A program made the translations under genes and the position numbers. A stretch of DNA of 6,734 nucleotides from Syntrophaceae bacterium (GTDB lineage: Bacteria > Desulfobacterota > Syntrophorhabdia > Syntrophorhabdales > WCHB1-27), in NCBI GenBank assembly GCA_003165115.1, contig PLSJ01000192.1, positions 1 to 6,734 of the forward strand, written 5' to 3'. Positions 1 through 5,688 of the stretch are shown here, one piece after another. Position 1 is the first letter of the stretch. The number at the start of each line of letters is the position of its first letter. Under the pieces are notes generated by a model. It was not told where the DNA came from, ran no database searches, and was given only the letters and a program-made list of their open reading frames with translations.

Positions 1-1816
1 CCATCCAGGTTTGCTCCTGTCGGTTCCACTGCCGGGGGCGATGAAACAGGAAAAAGAGATCGCCGGCAGGGCTTTTGTATTTGTCGTTCAGCGCCTCTAT
101 GGCCTGCCGGGCCAGTAACAGGAGCGCTTCATCCCCGGTCAGTTTCTCTTCGGGGGCATCCAGAAAGTCGGTAAGCAGGCCAAACCGCAGGTTATCGTTT
201 CGGTTTGCCAGGAACCTGACTTCCAGGGCGTCGGCAAGATGTCCGATGTGTTCAGGGCTCGTCAACATGGTCGGGACCACGACCAGAGTGGATGATTCAG
301 GAGGAATCCCTTTGGAGAAGTCCATTCGAGGCAGCGGATGAGGCGTGACAAGACGTGTCGTAAAGAGATTAACCAGTGCTATGGCGAGTGAGCTTACCGA
401 GAAGAGCGAGAGCACGCCGACGATCCACAGCAGGGGGCCTCGCATGCCGCTGGATGCGGTCTCTGCGAGCATGTCGCCGGTGAAAACCAGCGCAAGAGAG
501 AGACTCGAGCCCAGATAGAGCGGCAAAGGAAACCGGTGACCGATGCTTCTCACCATGTCGGCGACGGACGACCCGACCCCCGCGCGGGCTTTGAGCTGCG
601 GCAGGCCCCCATCGATGAGGTAGAAACCGACGTGCCTCGCCCGGCCGTCACCGTCCGGCCCGGCGGCGGCCTCCCCGGCGAGACCTATCGCGAGACGGGC
701 CACCTCGCTTTCCGCAAGGCCGCTCTTCTTTGCTATCTCCTCCACTACGTGACGGTATCGATCACGGGTGGCGAAATCCATTTTGCCATAGACCGAGGCA
801 GGGTCTTCCCGCAGGGTATGCTCGACGGTGCTCATCCGTTCGACGAATTCTCGCCAGTCCATGGCGGAGAGGAACCGCAGGCTCCCGATGCTGTTGCTCA
901 TGGAAAGCTGGTCTGCCGCCTGTTGCTGGTTTTCCGATTGGACCAGTTGATCGATCGTCAGGTACGACCCGGAGAGCTGCTGCTCCATCCAGGTAAGGGG
1001 GAGCGCAAGAGGGGCGCCGTGTCCCTGGAGGCGACGGGTAAACTCCGCAACAAAGGAACTGACCAAAGGCGGATTTGATCGAGCCATGTCGGCAACTGTC
1101 AGGATCAGGCTCTTCGGGTCAGTTTCTGCCGTCTCTGTTATTTTGTCGGCCCAATAATCGGCGTGGTTCCGGTCGATCCTGTCAGTGGCGACCCGCATTG
1201 CGACCCGCCTGAGATTCTCGATCAATGCCAGACGGAGCATGATGGGAATTGCCCATAGTTCGCCCAGCCGCAGCGTGGCAACCGTCTGATAGGCCACGAC
1301 GAAGCTTTCGAGACTCTCCGGGTCCACCCGGCCATCGCCGTGGGAAACCGTCTCCAGGGCGATGTCGTATACGCGGGGAAGCCCCTTGGACGGGCCGTCT
1401 TTGAGGCGGGGAAGCCCCTTGGCGTAACCTTTGGGCAGGAGCCTCTTCGCCGCCCTAATTTGTTCCTCGATAAGATAGAAGTTGTCGAGCAGCCATTCTC
1501 CGGCCGGAGTAATCCTGCGGCTTGCCTTCACGGCCTCAGCCACCAGGTCGCGGACTTCAAGAAGGATGGCTTCGTTTGCGGCAAGCCTTGCCAGCAACCT
1601 CTCCGGGGCACGGTCCTCGCCCACGGCGTACAGGGCCGCAAGGGTCCTGCCGTGCTGTTCCATCTGAGAAGCGCTGAACAGTTCCGACCGCAGCGGCGCA
1701 TCCTCGCCGGCGCCCTCATTCGTGAGTGCGCTCCTGCGGAGGATGGCTCTTAAAGGGGAGAGGTTCCCAAGACTGGTTTTTGAGAAGCGCGTCACGCTAA
1801 AGCTTCCTCTGGACAT
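1..1816 (-). CDS. ndvB: Cyclic beta-1,2-glucan synthase, N-terminal part (3' end beyond the window)
   Basis: An uninterrupted minus-strand frame of 605 codons runs off the left edge. Family members are very large inner-membrane enzymes (around 2,800 residues) that build cyclic beta-1,2-glucan from UDP-glucose through a GT84 domain and trim it through a GH94 domain; only the N-terminal fifth is here. Family signatures seen: SASQMEQHGRTLAALY near residue 50, AGEWLLDNFYLIEEQIR near 105-120, LGELWAIPIMLRLALIENLR near 183-203, two likely membrane segments near 431-447 and 462-485, then VVVPTMLTSPEH near 512 and LTDFLDA near 548-554, which lead into the glycosyltransferase region. No frameshift or stop was seen. 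The first ATG (1816) has no Shine-Dalgarno; a GTG at 1795 does, so the real protein may begin seven codons later. The gene is probably transcribed separately from the genes to its right, behind a terminator-like leader. The product would act in osmoadaptation or surface interactions (family knowledge). The family call is confident; the symbol is by homology. Confidence 0.9.
   Translation of the reverse strand, partial: MSRGSFSVTRFSKTSLGNLSPLRAILRRSALTNEGAGEDAPLRSELFSASQMEQHGRTLAALYAVGEDRAPERLLARLAANEAILLEVRDLVAEAVKASRRITPAGEWLLDNFYLIEEQIRAAKRLLPKGYAKGLPRLKDGPSKGLPRVYDIALETVSHGDGRVDPESLESFVVAYQTVATLRLGELWAIPIMLRLALIENLRRVAMRVATDRIDRNHADYWADKITETAETDPKSLILTVADMARSNPPLVSSFVAEFTRRLQGHGAPLALPLTWMEQQLSGSYLTIDQLVQSENQQQAADQLSMSNSIGSLRFLSAMDWREFVERMSTVEHTLREDPASVYGKMDFATRDRYRHVVEEIAKKSGLAESEVARLAIGLAGEAAAGPDGDGRARHVGFYLIDGGLPQLKARAGVGSSVADMVRSIGHRFPLPLYLGSSLSLALVFTGDMLAETASSGMRGPLLWIVGVLSLFSVSSLAIALVNLFTTRLVTPHPLPRMDFSKGIPPESSTLVVVPTMLTSPEHIGHLADALEVRFLANRNDNLRFGLLTDFLDAPEEKLTGDEALLLLARQAIEALNDKYKSPAGDLFFLFHRPRQWNRQEQTWM
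1373..1422. repeat. Perfect 17-bp direct repeat inside the glucan synthase gene
   Basis: The 17-mer GCGGGGAAGCCCCTTGG occurs at 1373-1389 and again at 1406-1422, with a 33-base (11-codon) period. On the minus strand both copies encode the pentapeptide KGLPR in the same frame, in the stretch just after the AGEWLLDNF motif. Each copy contains GGGG-AAG-CCCC, a small self-complementary core. Slippage between copies would add or remove exactly 11 codons without breaking the frame. Confidence 0.85.
1803..1810 (-). promoter_or_regulatory. Shine-Dalgarno (AGAGGAAG) favouring a GTG start at 1795 for the glucan synthase
   Basis: Read on the minus strand, AGAGGAAG lies 7 bases before an in-frame GTG (1795-1793). 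The upstream ATG at 1816 is preceded by a T-rich stretch with no purine-rich site. Spacing and sequence therefore support GTG 1795 as the start, although ATG 1816 cannot be excluded. Confidence 0.5.
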
Positions 1817-1823
1817 GAACAAT

Positions 1824-1857
1824 AAAAAAAGGGGAATGCAATTACGACCGCTGCCCC
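1824..1857 (-). terminator. Terminator-like GC arm plus T7 run in the glucan synthase leader
   Basis: On the minus strand a GGGG run (1857-1854) can pair with CCCC (1834-1831), possibly extended by CA/TG with a bulge, and is followed directly by seven T residues (1830-1824). The T run ends 8 bases before ATG 1816. The stem is short, so this is a weak candidate for an intrinsic terminator of upstream transcription or an attenuator. A second inverted repeat, CCCGCT/AGCGGG (1863-1868 and 1879-1884), lies just upstream and its G-run arm is adjacent. Confidence 0.3.
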
Positions 1858-2106
1858 GGCCCCCCGCTCTTTTGCGATAGCGGGCGACATCGCTCCAAGC
1901 AGGGTGGATGACGGTACTTCAGTAATCTATATCTTTGCGGTCGATGTTGCCATCCTCGTCGTGGGGCGTGGGCTTTTCCCTGTCATGTTCTTTTCGCATT
2001 GCCGGGACACTTCCGGCCTCCAGAAATAAGAGTATTCGGACAAGCACGATCGGCCACGACGCATCGGGAAACAAGGTGGACACCCCGATACATCCCTTCC
2101 TTCCAC

Positions 2107-2124
2107 AGACTGCTCCCGCAGTCT
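2107..2124. repeat. Inverted repeat AGACTGC-TCCC-GCAGTCT
   Basis: A perfect 7-bp stem with a 4-base loop, about 62 bases past the stop of the transglycosylase relic on the minus strand. No T-run follows on the minus strand; on the plus strand it is followed by TTGTTG. It may be a transcript-end hairpin, but it lacks the features of a strong intrinsic terminator. Confidence 0.5.
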
Positions 2125-2185
2125 TGTTGCATCCAAAGTCGAGCCGTCCGAGCCCGTGGCCCCGGCTTCAGGAACATGCACTCTT

Positions 2186-2546
2186 TCACCTGTCGAGCGA
2201 CTGCCGCAAATCCCATACAGTGTCGAACTTGCTCAGGTATGTCTTGGTCTCCTCGGGCAAAAGATAGGTCCATCCATCGGCGCAATTCCCCACAGACCTC
2301 TCCACTCTCTTCGAACCGCAATTGTATGCCGCAGCCAGATATCGCCCCACGGCGCATACATCGCCGCCGAGGGCACGAAGATAGTTGTCAGGGAGATCAT
2401 TGAGGTCGGAATCAAAGAGTAGCAAGGAGGCCTTCGCCGCGTTCACGCGGCTCCTGCAGCGATTCGTCACCGCCAAGGGCAAAGCCGGAGCCCAGGGCAA
2501 AACACGCTGCAAATAAAGCAATGAAACTATACTTCAACCGGTGCAT
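2186..2546 (-). pseudogene. Broken secreted lytic transglycosylase (signal peptide plus SLT-like C-terminus, core missing)
   Basis: Two minus-strand frames together look like the two ends of one gene. The first starts at ATG 2546 and encodes a typical signal peptide: basic n-region MHRLK, a hydrophobic core, and a cleavage region near GSGFA at residues 19-23. It stops at TGA 2412 after 44 residues. The second frame, ending at 2186, carries a C-terminal stretch like soluble lytic transglycosylases: NAAKASLLLFDSDL, then YLAAAYNCGSKRV (matching the family AYNGG motif with Cys for Gly), then LPEETKTYLSKFDTVW. The catalytic Glu-Ser motif and the rest of the muramidase fold are absent. The apparent junction lies near 2436-2465, where a perfect palindrome sits. 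An out-of-frame internal deletion explains this best; one indel alone would still leave no active site. The intact gene would have been a periplasmic murein-cleaving enzyme. The tail's family match is by recognition, not search. Confidence 0.7.
2436..2451. repeat. 16-bp palindrome GCCGCGT-TC-ACGCGGC at the pseudogene junction
   Basis: A perfect 7-bp inverted repeat with a 2-base centre. It lies where the recognisable SLT-like frame begins (codons for SRVNAA), while the signal-peptide frame reads PRERG through the same bases. Its position is consistent with a deletion endpoint, though this is inference. Confidence 0.7.
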
Positions 2547-2680
2547 GTTCTTCTTTCAATATCCGCAATTCGCATTCCTCAACCCGAGGCGCCGATAATT
2601 GCCCGTTCCGGCCGTTTCAGCCTCAAAAATACCCGCAGGCCTCATATTGTGAAGAGGGAAGAAAGCGAGAGCAGTTTTGT

Positions 2681-2875
2681 TCAATACCTTGTACCGTCTA
2701 TGTCTCGCGTTCTTCTCTGCCGTGCTTTCTCCCTGGCAAGAGAGTAAATAAGTTTCAAATCACCTATGGTAACATCGATGTAACTTCCAATCTCTTTAAG
2801 AGCGGCCCGCAGGTCCTCGTCAGTAAGTTCACAGTCATACGTGTCTTTTTCGCTCTCGCCCACAGAAACCTCCAT
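2681..2875 (-). CDS. Small protein resembling the helical segment that precedes CBS domains
   Basis: The product has 64 residues, is soluble, and has no signal peptide or membrane segment. The core, CELTDEDLRAALKEIGSYID followed by VTIGDLKLIYSLAREKARQR, reminds me of the N-terminal region found before CBS pairs in some HPP/CBS proteins of Deltaproteobacteria. Here it ends with a basic tail (RRTRDIDGTRY) where the CBS domains would begin. I do not know its function. Start choice: ATG 2875 has AAGGA four bases upstream; an in-frame GTG at 2863 has GGAGG five bases upstream and is at least as good, giving 60 residues. A TTG at 2899 also extends the frame but has no RBS. It lies 147 bases downstream of the ClC gene, which itself ends in a CBS pair, and may be co-transcribed with it. 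It could be a stand-alone family or the stub of a truncated CBS protein; I see no CBS coding sequence downstream. Confidence 0.65.
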   Translation of the reverse strand: MEVSVGESEKDTYDCELTDEDLRAALKEIGSYIDVTIGDLKLIYSLAREKARQRRTRDIDGTRY

Positions 2876-2972
2876 TCTTTCCTTGTGAAGTGCTGTCAAA
2901 AGTTATGCATAGCTCCTATTCCGTCACTACCCCGTGTTCGTGGACGCTTGCAGATACACAAGATGGTTCAAC

Positions 2973-3004
2973 GGCCGCTGTTTATCCGCCGTCATGAGGC
3001 GGCC
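2973..3004. repeat. Nested inverted repeats downstream of the ClC gene
   Basis: GGCCGC (2973-2978) is complementary to GCGGCC (2999-3004), and inside this CCGCC (2986-2990) pairs with GGCGG (2998-3002) around a 7-base loop. The two stems share bases, so they are alternatives. This lies about 20-50 bases past the ClC stop. With no T-run on the minus strand, it is at best a Rho-type 3' structure or processing hairpin between the two genes. Confidence 0.4.
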
Positions 3005-3022
3005 GACGACGGTGAACAAACC

Positions 3023-4834
3023 TTATTTCGTCCAGTGCGGCCTCGCAGGCGCCGATGGGCTTTTCACGCGCTCCATCTCTTCGTGGTATGCCCTGGTAAT
3101 ATCCTTTCTGCTCACGAGAGCGATAACCTTTCTCGGATCGTCTTTGCTCACGACCGGCAATTCCCTTACGTCAAGGTCAGCCATGACCCCCAGTGCCGTG
3201 TTAACTGTGTCGTCCATCGTGACGGTCGTCACTCCTCCCATGGCAATATCCTTGGCCAGGAGAAGGCTGTGCACTTCCTTGTCTGCCATCGCCTGGCGCA
3301 GGTCGGTCATGGAGATGATCCCGGTCAGATTCTCCTCCTTGTCAACAACCGGGAAATCTTGTTGATTTGAGGCCAACATGAGGCGAAGAATCTGCTCGAA
3401 GGGCATGCCCTCCGGAATCGCCTCTACCTTGCGGTCTTCCACGACAGCGTTTCTTACGGTAAGGTGATCCATGATATCGACCACGAAATCCCCGATATGG
3501 GCCGGGGAATCTACCCTTGTCGGCACCTGTTTTTCATAGAGCGACACCCTTCCGAGCAGGAGGTACGATAGGGATGAGACTATCATCATCGGAACAATGA
3601 GGCTGTAGCCGCCGGTCATTTCGGCAACCATGATGAGGGCAGCGATCGGGACTTTGGCGACGCCGGCGAAGAAACCCCCCATGCCGACTAGGACGAAGGC
3701 TGAGGGCTCGGTCACGATGTGAGGGAAAAAACTGTGACAGGTATCCCCGAAAGCACCGCCGAGCATAGAGCCTATGAAGAGGGAAGGGGCAAACACGCCG
3801 CCGCTTCCACCGGAGCTGATGGTGCACGACGTCGCAATGATCTTTGCAAAAATGAGCGCTGTCATCAACAAAACGGCGAGGTGGCCATCGATGGCCGACT
3901 GGATCCACGTGTAACCGCCCCCTAGTACCTGAGGCAGGAAAACGGCGATGAGTCCTACCATCAGGCCGCCGATTGCCGGTTTCACCTGGCGGGGGAGATT
4001 GAGCCTTCTGAAAAACCAGTCGCGTAATCCATAAAAAAACCAGACGTAGGGGAACCCGACAACTGCGCAAAGCACGCCCAGAACGGCATAGAACGGGAGT
4101 TGGGCAGGAGTGGCAAGGCTAAACTGAGGGATGTGAAAGATGGTCGCATTACCGTCATGGAAGGTAAAAACCATGAAAGCTACGATTGAGGAGAGGATGC
4201 AGGGGATGAGGGCCTCGAATTCGAAGCCCTCTTTCCGGTAGAGCACTTCGGTCGCGAAGAGGGCTGCGCCCAGAGGCGCCTTAAAGATGGCGCCGATTCC
4301 TCCCGCCGCGCCCGCAAGGAGCATCATGCGTCGTTCCTTATCACTGACCCTCAAGAGGGACGCCAAAAATGAGCCGAACCCCGCGCCTATCTGCGCAATA
4401 GGTCCTTCCTTTCCCGCCGAGCCTCCCGAGCCTATGGTGATGGCGGACGCGATGGTCTTGATTACCGGTACCCGCCTTCGGATGACCCCCTTTTTTCTAT
4501 GGAAGCTGTCGATCATGGCGTCGGTTCCGTGCCCCTCCGCTTCAGGGGCGAAGGTGAACACGAGCAGTCCGGAAATAAGTCCGCCCAGCGCGGGAATCAG
4601 TATCATCACCCAACGGCTGAGAGGAACGCCAAGGAAATGATGCCCGGTCGACGATGGCGGGAGCACGAACCCGATCAGGTCCTGCATAAAGAACTGGGTC
4701 CCGGTTTTCAGGAGAAAATTGAAAAGGATAGCGCCGAGCCCCGATACGACGCCTATGAGGATGCCGATCAACGTTCCGCGCCAGATGCGCTTCATTCTTC
4801 TCGGATGAAATGATTTAGTAAGCCCGGCAATCAT
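3023..4834 (-). CDS. ClC-family anion channel/transporter with C-terminal CBS pair
   Basis: The protein has 603 residues: an integral-membrane ClC domain (about 17-432) moving chloride or similar anions across the inner membrane, then a cytoplasmic CBS pair (about 453-518 and 527-585) that in the family often senses nucleotides. Seen motifs: GHGTD at 101-105 (in place of the usual GSGIP), GSGGSAGKEGP at 135-145 with the gating glutamate E143, FKAPLGAALFATEV at 184-197, SSGGSGGVFAP at 340-350, and Y433 in SLYEKQ, matching the pore tyrosine. By hand alignment to E. coli ClC-ec1, E196 matches E202, but the internal proton glutamate E203 is valine (V197). That is typical of eukaryotic ClC channels and suggests weak or no proton coupling; this is inference. 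Start: ATG 4834 has no clear RBS. Met14 (4795) has only GAGAAG before it and would shorten the N-terminus before the first membrane helix. Upstream is AT-rich (TATTAAATCATAAAAT), a possible promoter. Resistance to acid, anion balance or fluoride are possible roles. Confidence 0.93.
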   Translation of the reverse strand: MIAGLTKSFHPRRMKRIWRGTLIGILIGVVSGLGAILFNFLLKTGTQFFMQDLIGFVLPPSSTGHHFLGVPLSRWVMILIPALGGLISGLLVFTFAPEAEGHGTDAMIDSFHRKKGVIRRRVPVIKTIASAITIGSGGSAGKEGPIAQIGAGFGSFLASLLRVSDKERRMMLLAGAAGGIGAIFKAPLGAALFATEVLYRKEGFEFEALIPCILSSIVAFMVFTFHDGNATIFHIPQFSLATPAQLPFYAVLGVLCAVVGFPYVWFFYGLRDWFFRRLNLPRQVKPAIGGLMVGLIAVFLPQVLGGGYTWIQSAIDGHLAVLLMTALIFAKIIATSCTISSGGSGGVFAPSLFIGSMLGGAFGDTCHSFFPHIVTEPSAFVLVGMGGFFAGVAKVPIAALIMVAEMTGGYSLIVPMMIVSSLSYLLLGRVSLYEKQVPTRVDSPAHIGDFVVDIMDHLTVRNAVVEDRKVEAIPEGMPFEQILRLMLASNQQDFPVVDKEENLTGIISMTDLRQAMADKEVHSLLLAKDIAMGGVTTVTMDDTVNTALGVMADLDVRELPVVSKDDPRKVIALVSRKDITRAYHEEMERVKSPSAPARPHWTK

Positions 4835-5090
4835 CGCACAGTACCAGAATTTTATGATTTAATAAAATAACATGTCGTGTCGCCTGACTATTTCTGCGCG
4901 CGACAGATGTTATTCCCGTTCATCGTCTTGTCGAAAATGGCACAACTTCGCTGTCGGGCTCACGCAAGCCGGGCCCTGGGGCAGGCTACCGCCTGCTCGT
5001 CTTCCCCAAGCTGCACCTGCACCAGCCCGGCAAAATCCGACAATTGGCGCACGGAAGTATCGTCTCTCCCGACGTGCCCCGTCACGTTGG
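4835..5090. other. Gap between the Pal-like and ClC genes; inverted repeats, possible ClC promoter
   Basis: No recognisable gene. It holds a perfect hairpin GCAGGC-TACC-GCCTGC (4981-4996), about 95 bases past the Pal-like stop, and a longer-loop repeat TGTCGC/GCGACA (4878-4883 and 4900-4905), followed on the minus strand by the T-rich TTATTTTATT. Either could end the Pal transcript. The AT-rich stretch just before ATG 4834 contains TAAAAT-like -10 sequences, but I see no clear -35. A minus-strand GTG frame (5085-4960, 41 codons) with acidic content (LGEDEQ) is open but has no RBS. I looked for fluoride and cyclic-di-GMP riboswitch cores and did not find them. Confidence 0.5.
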
Positions 5091-5633
5091 TTATTTGACC
5101 GGCTCCAAATGGGCCCTTCTGTTCTTCTCCCACGCCGCTTCGTTGTGGCCGGGGTCGACAGGTCTTTCCTTGCCGTAGCTCACCGTATTGAGGAGTGCCG
5201 CATCAGCGCCGAGAGTTACCAAATAACTTTTCGTGGCATCTGCCCTTTTCTGACCGAGAGCGAGATTATATTCCACCGTGCCCCGTTCGTCGCAATTGCC
5301 CTCCACTCTCACGCGTGTGCCTGGATTCGCTTTGACCCAGGAAAAGTCTTGCTTCAGTATCTCTGCGTCCTGGGGCCTTATGAAGTACCTGTCAAAATCG
5401 AAGTGGACATCTTTAAGCATCACGGCCGATACCGCCGCCCCCTCTTTACCCAGAGCGGATGCAGCCTGGACTTGCTTCTCGACTTCAGATGGGCCGGGTT
5501 TTGCCACTGCGGCAGACGGCGCGGGCGGCGCTTGTTCGCCTCTCATGGATTGATAAAAACATCCGCAACCGCTGAGGCTCACCACAAGAACCCCGACCAG
5601 TAAAACTAACCGTATGGATCCCACCCTTATCAT
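5091..5633 (-). CDS. pal: Pal-type peptidoglycan-associated outer-membrane lipoprotein (OmpA C-terminal domain)
   Basis: The product has 180 residues. Residues 1-22 form a lipoprotein signal peptide with the lipobox LSGC (20-23), so C23 should be the lipidated N-terminus. Gly at +2 rather than Asp fits outer-membrane sorting by the E. coli Lol rule. A Pro/Ala-rich linker (about 34-50) leads to an OmpA-like domain (about 74-180): VHFDFDRYFIRPQDAEIL, then the signature EGNCDERGTVEYNLALGQKR (111-130). D115 and R130 match the residues that grip diaminopimelate in peptidoglycan; N113 stands where His is more common. NRRAHLEPVK closes the domain at the usual length. The product would tether the outer membrane to the wall. 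ATG 5633 is supported by AGGAGG. The gene lies 55 bases after the MarR gene and is probably in its operon. No tolB or cpoB is beside it, so it may be a Pal paralogue rather than the tol-linked copy. Confidence 0.9.
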   Translation of the reverse strand: MIRVGSIRLVLLVGVLVVSLSGCGCFYQSMRGEQAPPAPSAAVAKPGPSEVEKQVQAASALGKEGAAVSAVMLKDVHFDFDRYFIRPQDAEILKQDFSWVKANPGTRVRVEGNCDERGTVEYNLALGQKRADATKSYLVTLGADAALLNTVSYGKERPVDPGHNEAAWEKNRRAHLEPVK

Positions 5634-5637
5634 TTCT

Positions 5638-5643
5638 CCTCCT
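5638..5643 (-). promoter_or_regulatory. Strong ribosome binding site (AGGAGG) of the Pal-like gene
   Basis: Minus-strand AGGAGG followed by AGAA and the ATG at 5633. This is the best Shine-Dalgarno in the window and fixes the start. The intergenic stretch between it and the MarR stop (5689) is AT-rich but shows no clear promoter. Confidence 0.8.
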
Positions 5644-5688
5644 GATAGTAAGATTTATCGGAATACCACGTTATTATCATTGAAAACC

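Larger units (their letters stand above)
1817..2185. other. Region without a convincing gene between the glucan synthase and the transglycosylase relic
   Basis: About 370 bases with no recognisable protein. On the minus strand, the frame used by the transglycosylase tail stays open after a stop near 2172 down to a TGA at 1919, and ends in an acidic peptide with DEDGNIDRKDIDY. It has no clear start except an ATG at 1999, which would give 26 residues. A 32-codon hydrophobic reading frame starts at ATG 1890 and ends with a TGA (1794-1792) that overlaps the GTG 1795 start of the glucan synthase, a possible leader peptide. There are two inverted repeats (1863-1884 and 2107-2124). The promoter of the glucan synthase is probably here, but I cannot place it. 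Confidence 0.6.

Noticed and set aside
536..1078. Plus-strand frame of 180 codons, and others at 1340-1753
   Set aside because: They run antisense in the codon register of the glucan synthase, whose minus-strand frame shows clear family motifs. Such mirror frames are common in GC-rich coding DNA.
1983..2357. Minus-strand frame of 124 codons
   Set aside because: Its first half is an out-of-frame reading of the transglycosylase tail. The rest has no recognisable similarity and no RBS.
2412..2546. Programmed frameshift joining the signal peptide to the SLT-like tail
   Set aside because: There is no slippery heptamer at the overlap, and even the joined protein would lack the catalytic glutamate region, so a deletion is the simpler reading.
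2541..2747. Plus-strand frame of 68 codons
   Set aside because: It starts at GTG with no RBS, overlaps the start of the transglycosylase relic and the end of the small gene on the other strand, and has no recognisable content.
2885..3370. Plus-strand frames of 161 and 143 codons
   Set aside because: They are antisense to the CBS-encoding end of the ClC gene and show no domain of their own.
4835..5090. Fluoride or cyclic-di-GMP riboswitch upstream of the ClC gene
   Set aside because: Considered because ClC genes can follow fluoride riboswitches, and the plus strand has CACGCAAGCCGGG-like sequence. The conserved cores (GGCGAUG and its pseudoknot partners, or the GEMM fold) are not present on the coding strand.
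4872..5603. Long plus-strand frame (243 codons)
   Set aside because: It is antisense to the Pal-like gene, which has a lipobox, OmpA domain and strong RBS. The plus-strand translation has no recognisable domain and no RBS.
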